Shown piece after piece: positions 36,122 to 44,725 of a stretch of DNA of 64,000 bases (positions are counted from its first letter, which is position 1; the number at the start of each line of letters is the position of its first letter). Source of the DNA: Aequorivita xiaoshiensis. Lineage in GTDB: Bacteria; Bacteroidota; Bacteroidia; Flavobacteriales; Flavobacteriaceae. Under the pieces are notes generated by a model. The model saw nothing but the letters and a program-made list of their open reading frames with translations, was not told the origin of the DNA and ran no database searches. Both the position numbers and the translations under genes were made by a program. The stretch lies in NCBI RefSeq assembly GCF_022008395.1, contig NZ_JAIRBB010000007.1:82113-146112 (forward strand), in the 5' to 3' direction.

Positions 36122-37180
36122 CTATACTTTCTGTTCTTTGTTGAAGTAAACTAAGTAGTAGTACATTTGTTTTTCCTCATCCCAACCTTTTTCTACAAAT
36201 TTATCTGCGCTTTCAGGATTTATGAAATCGAGTTTGATTTGTATATTGGTGTCCAGATTGATAATATTCTTAATTTTTTTTCTCGCTGCTGTTACAGCGG
36301 TATTTGCTATTGGAAATGTGGTTAAATCCTCGATGCTGTATTTAGGCGCTTTTTCAGTTTTATAATGGCGGAATTCTGGTAATAATTCAGGATTGTCAAT
36401 TACCTCATTCATAAAAGCAGTTTCTTCAAAAGTGTCATTTTTCGCAAAATGATTTACCGCCCGGTTCATAAACATTACCTCCTGCTTTTTATCTTCGGCA
36501 GGTAATACGACATCCTTGGCGAAGTCTTGACAGAATTTCAAGTATTTTTTGGTGTGGAAGTTGTCGTCAGCTAGCGGTTCTACCCCTAAAAAGCTTTCTA
36601 ACCAATAACGTGCATCATAGCGGTTGCTGTCTACTGAAAGTATTTTGTATCCTTCTTCTTTGTTAGCATTGAAAATGATGCAACCTTTATCAAGTTTATT
36701 TAAACTTACACCTTGCTGTAACATTGCATCAAGTGAATTTCCTTCTTCTAAAAACTGAAGAAAATCTTGTTTCAATTCACTTTTAAATACACCAATGGCA
36801 TCCATCTTCACATTGTCTAATTGTACACCTTCAAGATATGCTACGTAAACCTCACCACTTTTTATATGTGGATGCTCAGACTGATTAAAAAGATAAGTAG
36901 CAATTTTTTTACTCTCCTCGTGTATGTGTTCAGGATTGTTAAATATGTTATTTGCGCTGTTATACAATTCGTGAAACTCTAAATCGGCTTCATGTGAGAA
37001 CTTAAAATAATTCTCTTCTTTTTCACGAAAAGGCTTTAAGAAAAACTCTTTTAACAAAGGGGTAATTTCATCATCCATTTTATAGGGCTCGGCAGAAAGA
37101 AAAATATCTTCTCCACGGCTTTTGTTACCCACTCTGTGGATTGAAAGAGATGCAATATGAGTAGAAAAAAGGTTTATCAT
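36122..37180 (-). CDS. Nucleoid-associated protein (NdpA/YejK family)
   Basis: A 352-residue protein of the 37-kDa nucleoid-associated family. Blocks seen: MINLFSTHIASLSIHRVGNK, FKFSHEADLEFHELYNSANN, SGEVYVAYLEGVQLDNVKMD, AIGVFKSELKQDFLQ and, late, YSIEDLTTFPIANTAVTAAR. Family members bind the nucleoid in E. coli; the precise role is unclear, and relatives are found near defence or mobile genes elsewhere, but the neighbours here are ordinary housekeeping genes. No DNA-binding motif is evident by eye. Confidence 0.85.
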   Translation of the reverse strand: MINLFSTHIASLSIHRVGNKSRGEDIFLSAEPYKMDDEITPLLKEFFLKPFREKEENYFKFSHEADLEFHELYNSANNIFNNPEHIHEESKKIATYLFNQSEHPHIKSGEVYVAYLEGVQLDNVKMDAIGVFKSELKQDFLQFLEEGNSLDAMLQQGVSLNKLDKGCIIFNANKEEGYKILSVDSNRYDARYWLESFLGVEPLADDNFHTKKYLKFCQDFAKDVVLPAEDKKQEVMFMNRAVNHFAKNDTFEETAFMNEVIDNPELLPEFRHYKTEKAPKYSIEDLTTFPIANTAVTAARKKIKNIINLDTNIQIKLDFINPESADKFVEKGWDEEKQMYYYLVYFNKEQKV

Positions 37181-37256
37181 ATAGAATATTAGAAATTAAA
37201 AATTTAGGAATGTAAATGTGTTGTACAGCTTAGTATTGGTGATCTGTTACTAACAG

Positions 37257-37781
37257 CTAGTTCCAGTTTTCATCAAAATCCAGACTGTCGTAGTCTTCTG
37301 GATCTAAATCGTAATCGTCATCAAAAAAATCATCATCATCATTACCTTCTATAGGTTCCGAAATGAACTCTTTTTCAGGAGCTTCAGCAGGTACTTCACC
37401 GTGAGAGTACATTAGGTTTGGATAAATTCGTCCAGTTTCAACTTCACCTATATCGGCTAATTCTACCATAAACGTCCACATATTTAGAAAATCGTAAACG
37501 TAAAGAAGTCGGGTGTTGTCTTTATCCACCACATCCTCTAAATAGGTATCGCCCATTACTCTTATACCGCCAGGTTCATCACTTACATCAAAAAGTGAAA
37601 TCTCCTCTTCTTCTTCCCAAAACTCATTACTAGTGTAGAATGAGGCCATTTCTTGGCCGTCAAATCCAAAAGATTGGGTAATTGCATTATGTAAATCTTC
37701 TAAGGAAGCAGAAGCTTCAATCTCGATGTCTCTAAATACATCTTCTTCGGTGTCTAGTATAATTCTAAATCGGTAAACCAT
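37257..37781 (-). CDS. IS1096-passenger (TnpR-like)/pRiA4b ORF-3 family protein
   Basis: A 174-residue protein of the pRiA4b ORF-3-like family: MVYRFRIILDTEEDVFRDIE, then EDLHNAITQSFGFDGQEMAS and FYTSNEFW, with TRLLYVYDFLNMWTFMVELA later. The last 35 residues are almost all Asp, Glu and Phe (NDDDDFFDDDYDLD), a strongly acidic tail. The family name comes from an insertion-sequence passenger gene, but no transposase or inverted repeats are present here and flavobacteria carry it as a stable gene. Function unknown. Confidence 0.82.
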   Translation of the reverse strand: MVYRFRIILDTEEDVFRDIEIEASASLEDLHNAITQSFGFDGQEMASFYTSNEFWEEEEEISLFDVSDEPGGIRVMGDTYLEDVVDKDNTRLLYVYDFLNMWTFMVELADIGEVETGRIYPNLMYSHGEVPAEAPEKEFISEPIEGNDDDDFFDDDYDLDPEDYDSLDFDENWN

Positions 37782-37810
37782 TTAAGCTATAAAAAAATTA
37801 GTGCGCAAAG

Positions 37811-38836
37811 TTACAAACTTTTACTCGTTCTATTGGTTAGAAATGCTTCCAACAATATATAAAATTGAACTCCAAAGAGTAATGTGGCAATAACGAGATG
37901 AAGCGGTTGTGAGAGTACAGGAAAATCAAAATAATACATTAAGATTCCAGTAAATGCTTCAGCGAGAATTAATAAAATTAGAGCATCCAAATATTTTAAT
38001 CCATAGTTTCTTTTTCTATTGAAGTACCACAATGACAGGTTTACTAGAACTACTAATATTGAAAAAGAGCGATGTAAATAGAAGTCTAATCTCGGGTTTT
38101 CCAACCATAATTCTGGGGAATTATAACCAACTTCCTTGACGCGTTCATCAACAAATTCACGAACCTGAGTACCTAAAACTACTTGTATAAGTGTTAAAAT
38201 TACTGCAAAAAGGATAAGTGTTCTATAACTTCTAGATGTGAAATAATTTACAGGCTTTTCTTTTGAAGCATATAGGATATAAAGTAATACTGCCAAAATA
38301 ACCAAGGCCATAACCATATGAATGGTAATTTTAACTGGAGAAAGCACCGAGTAAACTACTGTAGCTCCTAGCCAAGCTTGAAATACTAGTAATCCAACGC
38401 TTACCCAGGATAAGATGGTAAGCTGTTTTTTAACTTTCCATTTTCGAAGTGAAAATATTGCCATGATAAGTATTGCGAAACCGGATAAAGCTCCAAATAA
38501 TCGGTTTACATATTCAATCCATGTGTGCCATACGTTGAAGGTAGCATAGTCGTGCTTGGTGTATAACTCCCAATGAGAATCGGTGTATTGATTGGAAGTT
38601 GTAAAATCTTCTTTTGCAACGTATAAAGCATCGTTGTGAATAATTACCTGTCCTTTTTTAAATGTTCTTTCGGGTGCCCATTCTAATTCAGAAATTTCTG
38701 TAGGTGGAATATAGTACCCAAAACATTTTGGCCAATCTGGGCAACCCATTCCAGAGCCCGTCATTCGTACCATAGCCCCAGCGATAATCACTAGGTAAAC
38801 TAGTACAATTGAAACTTTAATTGATTTTCTGAACAT
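37811..38836 (-). CDS. ctaA: Heme A synthase (COX15/CtaA family)
   Basis: Oxidises the C8 methyl of heme O to a formyl group, supplying heme A for cytochrome oxidase. The 341 residues form eight membrane helices; the first (residues 8-24) leads into MTGSGMGCPDWPKCFGYYIP with paired cysteines C32 and C38, and heme-ligand histidines appear in HTWIEYVNRLFGALSGF (H104) and in later helices. Residues ~56-93 between the Cys loop and H104 form an inserted module (KGQVIIHNDALYVAKEDFTT) resembling a small carbohydrate-binding-like repeat. It is 4 nt downstream of the CCA-type gene. Confidence 0.9.
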   Translation of the reverse strand: MFRKSIKVSIVLVYLVIIAGAMVRMTGSGMGCPDWPKCFGYYIPPTEISELEWAPERTFKKGQVIIHNDALYVAKEDFTTSNQYTDSHWELYTKHDYATFNVWHTWIEYVNRLFGALSGFAILIMAIFSLRKWKVKKQLTILSWVSVGLLVFQAWLGATVVYSVLSPVKITIHMVMALVILAVLLYILYASKEKPVNYFTSRSYRTLILFAVILTLIQVVLGTQVREFVDERVKEVGYNSPELWLENPRLDFYLHRSFSILVVLVNLSLWYFNRKRNYGLKYLDALILLILAEAFTGILMYYFDFPVLSQPLHLVIATLLFGVQFYILLEAFLTNRTSKSL

Positions 38837-38840
38837 TAGT

Positions 38841-40262
38841 TTAACTTGTTTTTAAGCCTAAATCTGCACCTTTTTTTAGCATAAATGCTCTTGCAGCTTC
38901 ATATTCATTAGGGATTTCACCTTCTAGAATAGCTTCTTTAATTGCATCTTTTATAATTCCAATTTCCCGGGAAGGCTTCAAATTAAATGTCTCCATAATT
39001 TCTTCTCCAGAAACGGGCGGTTGAAAATTACGAACGTGATCGCGTTCTTCAACTTCCACGATTTTTTCGCGAACTAATTGAAAGTTTGCGTGGTATTTTC
39101 TAAACTTTTTAGGGTTTTTGGTGGTGATATCCGCTTCGCAAAGCGTCATTAAATCTTCCACGTATTCACCAGCATCAAAAATTAATCTCCTTACAGCACT
39201 ATCCGTAACGTCACTGGCTAAAGCAATTGGACGTGAACTCATTAAAACCATCTTTTGAACGAACTTCATCTTGTCGTTTAATGGCATTTTTAATCGCTTA
39301 AAGAGTTTATAAACCATTTTCGCACCTACAAATTCGTGTGCGTGAAAGGTCCAGCCTATTTTTTTATCAAACTTTTTTGTTGGGGCTTTCCCAATGTCAT
39401 GTAATAAAGCAGCCCATCGCAACCATAAATCGTCTGTGGTTTTAGAAATATTATCTACCACTTCTAATGTATGCCAGAAGTTGTCTTTATGCGTTTGTCC
39501 TTCTTTTTCATCAATCCCTTGTAAAGCCATTAATTCAGGTAAGATGTAGCTTAATAATCCTGTTTTATGTAATAATGTAAATCCTTTAGAAGGAACATCC
39601 GAAAGTAAAATCTTATTAATTTCATCTACCACTCGCTCTTTCGAAATTATTTTAATTCTTTCAGCGTTTTTTGTGATTGAATTCAAGGACTCTTTTTCAA
39701 TAATAAAATCTAATTGCGTTGCAAATCGAATAGCACGCAGCATTCGCAATGGATCGTCGCTATATGTAATATCAGGATTTAGTGGAGTTCTTATAATTTT
39801 CTTTTGAAGGTCTTTAATACCGTTAAAAGGATCCAGAAGCTCGCCGTAATTCTCTTTGCCAAGGCTAAGCGCTAGCGCATTTATAGTGAAATCTCTTCGG
39901 TTTTGGTCGTCTTCAAGGGTGCCGTTTTCTACTGCTGGGTTTCTACTTTCTTCTGTATAAGATTCTTTACGTGCTCCTACAAATTCAAGTTCTATTCCGC
40001 CACTTTTTAACATGGCCGTGCCATAGGTTTTAAAAACTGATACCTTTGGTTTACCAGGTAGGAGTCTAGCTACTTCTTCAGCAAGGTCAATTCCACTACC
40101 AACTGCTACTATATCAATATCTTTAGCTTCACCGCGGTTTAAAATAAAATCGCGGACGTAACCCCCAATAACATAAGTTTCAAGGTTTAAATTAGACGCA
40201 GCCTTAGAGATTGTTCTAAAAATAGGATTCTCTAATGCCGATATGTATGTTTGTTTTGCCAT
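38841..40262 (-). CDS. CCA tRNA nucleotidyltransferase / poly(A) polymerase-family protein with HD domain
   Basis: A 473-residue class II nucleotidyltransferase. NLETYVIGGYVRDFILNRGE and KDIDIVAVGSGIDLA carry the GG and DxD catalytic motifs, RRDFTINALALSLG the nucleotide-recognition loop, and YSDDPLRMLRAIRFATQLDF the neck. A central HD domain (LRWAALLHDIGKAPTKKFDK) follows, as in many bacterial CCA-adding enzymes, where it acts as a phosphatase/phosphodiesterase for tRNA repair. Most likely it adds or repairs the CCA end, needed because the tRNA gene at 18685 does not encode CCA. Confidence 0.92.
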   Translation of the reverse strand: MAKQTYISALENPIFRTISKAASNLNLETYVIGGYVRDFILNRGEAKDIDIVAVGSGIDLAEEVARLLPGKPKVSVFKTYGTAMLKSGGIELEFVGARKESYTEESRNPAVENGTLEDDQNRRDFTINALALSLGKENYGELLDPFNGIKDLQKKIIRTPLNPDITYSDDPLRMLRAIRFATQLDFIIEKESLNSITKNAERIKIISKERVVDEINKILLSDVPSKGFTLLHKTGLLSYILPELMALQGIDEKEGQTHKDNFWHTLEVVDNISKTTDDLWLRWAALLHDIGKAPTKKFDKKIGWTFHAHEFVGAKMVYKLFKRLKMPLNDKMKFVQKMVLMSSRPIALASDVTDSAVRRLIFDAGEYVEDLMTLCEADITTKNPKKFRKYHANFQLVREKIVEVEERDHVRNFQPPVSGEEIMETFNLKPSREIGIIKDAIKEAILEGEIPNEYEAARAFMLKKGADLGLKTS

Positions 40263-40406
40263 TTATTATTTCTAGCAGAGAAGCAAAGGCGTAAATATTT
40301 TTAAAAATACTATCTTATAAGTTGAAGTGTTTATGCTAGCAGCGTATTAAAACTTTGCTAGATAAGCCTTTCGGTTTCTTGTTTCTCTTTAGTATTGTTT
40401 CAATTT

Positions 40407-40973
40407 CTATTTGCGGATCACCTTTACACTTCCATCATTTCCGAGCTTAATAATAGCCGAAGGCTTTCCATTTTTTTTATCGCGGTGCAAATTTACAACA
40501 TAGTCCACGCCTTCCAAAATTAAAGGATCTATTTCGGAGTAAGTTCGAGGAGTGGGCGTCCCTGAAATATTTGCCGATGTAGAAACAATAGGTTTCCGAA
40601 ATTTTCTTATCAAGGTTTTACAAAAATCATCTTTAACCACTCGCATGGCAAGTGTATTGTCCTTAGCAATAATATTCTCAGCTATGCGAATAGGGTCGTC
40701 ATAAATTATAGATGTAGGTTTTGCAGCGTACTTTAAGATATCGTAAGCAACTTCAGGAACATCCTCAATAAATTCATTCAACATTTTAAAATCGCTCACT
40801 AAACAAATTAAAGATTTGTCATCACTCCTTTGCTTTAATTTAAATACCTTTTCTACTGCAATAGCATTTGTAGCATCGCATCCTATCCCCCAAACTGTGT
40901 CTGTAGGATATAAAATAAGTCCCCCTTTTTTAAGAGTTATAAGGGCATTGTTCGTTTCGTCTTTGATATTCAT
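40407..40973 (-). CDS. L-threonylcarbamoyladenylate synthase (Sua5/YciO/YrdC family)
   Basis: A 188-residue YrdC-domain protein that makes threonylcarbamoyl-AMP for the t6A modification at position 37 of ANN-decoding tRNAs. KKGGLILYPTDTVWGIGCDA, then VEKVFKLKQRSDDKSLICLV, TSIIYDDPIRIAENIIAKDN and KPIVSTSANISGTPTPRTYS match the family; the length is that of TsaC rather than the longer Sua5. A strict role as TsaC against the YciO paralogue cannot be told here. Monocistronic, 144 nt upstream of the CCA gene; divergent from the first GT2. Confidence 0.9.
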   Translation of the reverse strand: MNIKDETNNALITLKKGGLILYPTDTVWGIGCDATNAIAVEKVFKLKQRSDDKSLICLVSDFKMLNEFIEDVPEVAYDILKYAAKPTSIIYDDPIRIAENIIAKDNTLAMRVVKDDFCKTLIRKFRKPIVSTSANISGTPTPRTYSEIDPLILEGVDYVVNLHRDKKNGKPSAIIKLGNDGSVKVIRK

Positions 40974-41096
40974 CTGCTAAATTTTGCTTAATTGCAAAGT
41001 TCTTCAAAAAAGCAGCATTATCCTTGTCTAATTTCATTAAAATTGAACTTATCTAGTTTTGGTAAAAAATATATCTTTGAAGAAATCTCTTAATAA

Positions 41097-41882
41097 ATGA
41101 AAACCTCCTTACTTATTTCTACCTACAACTGGCCTGAAGCATTGGATTTAGTTTTAAAGAGTGCTGCTGCCCAAAGCGTTCAACCTTTTGAAATTTTGAT
41201 AGCAGATGATGGCTCCAAAGATGAAACAAAGGATTTGATAGAAGCATTTAAAAATAGAACCACAACAACACTTAAGCATATTTGGCATGAGGATAAAGGT
41301 TTTAGAAGATCCAAAATTTTAAATAAGGCAATTGCCGCTGCTGCTGGTGACTATATAATTCAAATTGATGGAGACTGTATAATGCATCCCGATTTTGTAA
41401 AAGATCATATTGCACACTCGGCAGGCGGACAATTTCTTTTTGGAAGCCGTGTTAACATTCAAGAAGCATATTTAAAGGAACTTTTTAAAAAAGAGAGAAT
41501 AAATTTCAACTTTTTTTCTAAAGGCATAAAAAAACGAACTCGAGCGTTAAGAATTTCCATTTTAGCCGATCTATATAAAACTAGCCCTATACTTTCAAAA
41601 AAATTGAGAGGTTGTAATTTATCTTATTGGAGAAACGATTTTATTGCCATAAATGGATATAATGAAAATTTTGAAGGTTGGGGAAGAGAAGATTCTGAAA
41701 TGGCTATAAGAATGCTGAATAGTGGAGTATTGGGGAAAAGATTAAGGTATAGTGGCATTGTTTATCACATTTGGCACTTAGTTAAAGATCAAAGTAGATT
41801 TGAAATAAATGATTCACTACAAAAAGAAACACAAGAAAATAAAGTGAAATGGTGCAAAAAAGGAATTGACGCTTACTTATAA
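41097..41882 (+). CDS. Glycosyltransferase family 2 with galactosyltransferase-type C-terminal domain
   Basis: A 261-residue cytoplasmic transferase of the GT-A fold. SLLISTYNWPEALDLVLKSA opens the nucleotide-sugar domain; ADDGSKDET and IIQIDGDCIMHPDF carry the first aspartates and the DxD (DGD) metal-binding motif. The C-terminal part (NGYNENFEGWGREDSEMAIR) is the galactosyltransferase-like acceptor domain. It is a single-module relative of each half of the two-module protein at 44726-46408. A TATCTTTG -7 box lies at 41072-41079, 17 nt upstream. First gene of the glycan cluster; its end overlaps the convergent gene by 6 nt. Confidence 0.9.
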   Translation: MKTSLLISTYNWPEALDLVLKSAAAQSVQPFEILIADDGSKDETKDLIEAFKNRTTTTLKHIWHEDKGFRRSKILNKAIAAAAGDYIIQIDGDCIMHPDFVKDHIAHSAGGQFLFGSRVNIQEAYLKELFKKERINFNFFSKGIKKRTRALRISILADLYKTSPILSKKLRGCNLSYWRNDFIAINGYNENFEGWGREDSEMAIRMLNSGVLGKRLRYSGIVYHIWHLVKDQSRFEINDSLQKETQENKVKWCKKGIDAYL

Positions 41883-43007
41883 AACATTATCGAGATATTC
41901 ATTTATCGCACTAGCAGCTCTTTCTGAAGGAGTGGAGCCTTCTTCTGTATAGTAATTTTCTGAAGTTATTTTCTCCTGTATAGACTTATAAGTTTTCTGA
42001 TGGTTTTCTTTGGAGCTTTTTAATGCTTCCTTCAATTCAGTAATAGAATTAATCACATCACCGCACTGCCAAAAACGGTAATTAATATCATCTTTATAAT
42101 CGACGCCTTCAGGGTTTAAAAATATACAAGGTCGTGGATTAGTCATAAACTCGTAAACCTGACTAGAGACGTCACCTATATAGATATCGGCAGCTTTTGT
42201 GTAAGTCATATTTACACTTTTATCACTCCCCAAATCTATATGTATGTTATCTGCAGTATGGTATTTTTGTGGTATTACCGCAGGATCATCCCCTCCCACT
42301 TTATTGAAAAGATTAATATGCGGAGCGAAAATTAAATTGTAATCTTTCAACTTGTAAAAAAATTCCAAAATTCTGAGTCCCATAAAATGCCATGACGAAA
42401 GGGGAGGAGTAAAGTGTGGATTGTATAAAACTGTCGGTTTGTTATTGGTGAAAATAGGTTCGGGTTTATCCAATTTTACCACATCTAGTTTTGGATAACC
42501 TGTAACTTTATATTCGTCATTTAGCAATTGCATTTCTTTTAAAGACGTATTGTGAAACATCCCACATTGTAAATGGAAATCAAAATCTAGGATGTCTTTA
42601 TTGTAAGCGTAGGCTCTTCCAGGAGTACCGTGCTCCAAAAAAATAAATTTTGGTTTAATACGATCTTCTCTAACTTTCAAGAGGTATTTATGATAGTAAT
42701 CGGTAAAGATTATAGCATCAAAATTTGTGAGTATATATTTCTTGTGTTTTTTTATCCAAAAGCCTTTTCTAGGTAGTTGCCTGCCTTTTAATCTATCGGT
42801 AAAGGCTCTAAATGCCACTGTAGGCATTTTCTCAACTACTACATTTTTATCATTGAGCTTTTTAAGTGATTCGTAAAGAAAAGTATTTTTTCGAGAATGC
42901 GTGAGAATATGTACTTGATTGGATTTTGCAAGTTCTACTGCTACGCTCACAAAATGGTAAATATGATGAATTTCATCGAGAAATATGATAGCTATTTTGT
43001 GACTCAT
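41877..43007 (-). CDS. CDP-glycerol glycerophosphotransferase-family protein
   Basis: A 376-residue GT-B-like transferase. PKFIFLEHGTPGRAYAYNKD, YKVTGYPKLDVVKLD, PTVLYNPHFTPPLSSWHFMG and YTKAADIYIGDVSSQVYEFM match the glycerophosphotransferase family (TagB/TagF-type). In Gram-negative bacteria such enzymes can add phosphoglycerol or phosphoribitol-type groups to surface glycans; a teichoic-acid role is not expected. The surrounding GT2, GT9 and kinase genes support a role in LPS or capsule decoration. Co-directional with the two downstream-paired GT2 genes. Exact donor is unknown. Confidence 0.82.
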   Translation of the reverse strand: MSHKIAIIFLDEIHHIYHFVSVAVELAKSNQVHILTHSRKNTFLYESLKKLNDKNVVVEKMPTVAFRAFTDRLKGRQLPRKGFWIKKHKKYILTNFDAIIFTDYYHKYLLKVREDRIKPKFIFLEHGTPGRAYAYNKDILDFDFHLQCGMFHNTSLKEMQLLNDEYKVTGYPKLDVVKLDKPEPIFTNNKPTVLYNPHFTPPLSSWHFMGLRILEFFYKLKDYNLIFAPHINLFNKVGGDDPAVIPQKYHTADNIHIDLGSDKSVNMTYTKAADIYIGDVSSQVYEFMTNPRPCIFLNPEGVDYKDDINYRFWQCGDVINSITELKEALKSSKENHQKTYKSIQEKITSENYYTEEGSTPSERAASAINEYLDNVL

Positions 43008-43017
43008 ACGTTTTTTT

Positions 43018-43779
43018 TTAAGCTATTTTTCTATACAGTAACCAAAGATTAATATATCGTTTAAAAACTGAAAATGCACTCACATAGGCAAGGATAAATC
43101 CTTCTTTTCCGTCTAGAATTCCCAAACGAAATATAAACTGATTCCAAAAACGATAATACGGCCTAAACAGAAAGTGATAGTAGGTAGGTTTCTTCCCTTT
43201 TTTGTAAAGCATTTTAGCTTGTAAAGCACTGTATTTATGCATTTTTGCGGTATAATCGTCGAAGGATTTGTAAGTGTGATGTGGTAAACTGTTTTTTAGG
43301 TTTTCAGTTTTTCCATCGGTTTCTAAAGTTTCGTGAACTAGATTGGCATTATACTGACAATGATTTTTGTTGAAAAACCTTACGATATAATCGTTTTGCA
43401 AGCCGCTGTACTTTATACGTTTTCCCATAAAATAGAAATCGCGTTTTACATAATAGGCTATAGCTTTTGGGTTTTTCGCTAGTTCAACGATTTCCTCAGC
43501 TAATTTTGGAGTTACCTCTTCGTCTAAATCGAAAAAAGTCACCCAGTCATTTTTAGCTTTTGAAATCGCAAAGTTTTTTTGAGCTGAAAAGTTATCAAAT
43601 TTTCTTTGGAACACTGTAACCTTCTCGTGTTTTTCCGCTAATAAAACTGTTTCATCTGTACTATGTGAATCCACAATGATAATTTCATCGGCAAACCAAA
43701 GACTATCCAAATAGGCTTCAATGTTATGCGCTTCATTAAGCGTTATGGCAATTGCTGAAATTTTTGCTGTGTTTTTCAA
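43018..43779 (-). CDS. Glycosyltransferase family 2 (WaaE/KdtX-like)
   Basis: A 253-residue GT2 enzyme: ISAIAITLNEAHNIEAYLDS, then ADEIIIVDSHSTDETVLLAE, FSAQKNFAISKAKNDWVTFF, DLDEEVTPKLAEEIVEL (DLDEE as the metal-binding DxD), and LVHETLETDG late. Such proteins add glucose or heptose-branch sugars to LPS inner core. It is 10 nt upstream of the glycerophosphotransferase gene and 58 nt after its paralogue at 43838-44575, with the same domain order, so the pair arose by duplication. Confidence 0.9.
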   Translation of the reverse strand: MKNTAKISAIAITLNEAHNIEAYLDSLWFADEIIIVDSHSTDETVLLAEKHEKVTVFQRKFDNFSAQKNFAISKAKNDWVTFFDLDEEVTPKLAEEIVELAKNPKAIAYYVKRDFYFMGKRIKYSGLQNDYIVRFFNKNHCQYNANLVHETLETDGKTENLKNSLPHHTYKSFDDYTAKMHKYSALQAKMLYKKGKKPTYYHFLFRPYYRFWNQFIFRLGILDGKEGFILAYVSAFSVFKRYINLWLLYRKIA

Positions 43780-43837
43780 AAACTGAATGTGATTTGTGTA
43801 AAAATACTGTTTTTACCTTTCGTACTTACAACGTGTA

Positions 43838-44575
43838 TTATTGAATTCCTTTTCGCAATAACATTAACTTTACATACCTTTCAAAAACTCCGTATGCATT
43901 TACTGCAGCAACGGTAAGTCCTGGTACCCCATCTCGGAAACCTCCCTTTAATACAAACGACCTAAAAAATCGATAGGTAGGTTTTATAAGGAGGTGAAAC
44001 CAAGTTGCTTTTTTGCCTTTGTCAAATTGTTGTTGTGCTTGAAACCAGGCATACGATTCTTTTTTTTGAATATAATTATCCAGCCCCTTGTATGTAAAAT
44101 GGAGCATTTTATTTTTTAATTTTCCTATGCTTCCGGTACAATGCAATTTTTCGTGAACCGAACCTGTAAATTTAGCTCCTTCCCGCTTTACTAATCGCAA
44201 TACATCATCACTGTGGTGATAGAGAAAACGATTCATATAAAAATGCGGAAAATTAATCTTATATCCTCCGTGTTTCGGTTTCTGTATTGTTTCTAAAATT
44301 TCGGCTTCCAAAGAATGCGTTACGCGCTCGTCAGCATCAATAAATAGAATCCAATCTCCAGTGGCTTCTTTTAATGCGAAGTTTTTCTGATTTGAAAAAT
44401 TGTCGAAAGCGCGTTGTAGAAACTTAGTGGCATATTTCTTAGCTATTTCTGGGGTTTTGTCTGTACTATATGAATCTACAACAATTATTTCATCGGCAAA
44501 AGCTACCGAAAATAGGGCGTCTTCAAGATAGGCCTCTTCGTTGAAAGTAGGTATGATTACAGTTAGTTTCGGCAT
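43838..44575 (-). CDS. Glycosyltransferase family 2 (WaaE/KdtX-like, paralogue)
   Basis: 245 residues, parallel to the gene at 43018: LTVIIPTFNEEAYLEDALFS, then ADEIIVVDSYSTDKTPEIAK, FSNQKNFALKEATGDWILFI, DADERVTHSLEAEILETI (DADER as DxD) and GSVHEKLHCTGS. The KPTYRFFRSFVLKGGFRDGV end matches the FRPYYRFWNQFIFRLGILDG end of the other copy. Together they probably transfer successive core sugars. First gene of the minus-strand run 44575 to 41877; divergent from the two-module GT2 gene. Confidence 0.9.
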   Translation of the reverse strand: MPKLTVIIPTFNEEAYLEDALFSVAFADEIIVVDSYSTDKTPEIAKKYATKFLQRAFDNFSNQKNFALKEATGDWILFIDADERVTHSLEAEILETIQKPKHGGYKINFPHFYMNRFLYHHSDDVLRLVKREGAKFTGSVHEKLHCTGSIGKLKNKMLHFTYKGLDNYIQKKESYAWFQAQQQFDKGKKATWFHLLIKPTYRFFRSFVLKGGFRDGVPGLTVAAVNAYGVFERYVKLMLLRKGIQ

Positions 44576-44685
44576 ATTTTCTCAGCATAATTTCACGAAA
44601 AATAACTAATTGTTTTATCGTAAAATTGTGATTTTTTGAATTTAGCTAAAGATTTAAAATACATTTCGAAATTACTACTTTTTGT

Positions 44686-44720
44686 TTTGTGCGCCAACTT
44701 CCTAAATAACTTTATCTTTG
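44686..44720 (+). promoter_or_regulatory. Candidate promoter giving a near-leaderless transcript for the two-module GT2
   Basis: TTTG at 44686-44689, 23-nt spacer, TATCTTTG at 44713-44720. The ATG follows at 44726, only 5 nt past the -7 box, so transcription would begin at or very near the start codon. Confidence 0.5.
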
Positions 44721-44725
44721 CATAA

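Noticed and set aside
37257..37781. Mobile element (IS1096 passenger)
   Set aside because: Only the family name points to an insertion sequence; no transposase, inverted repeats or target duplication are visible.
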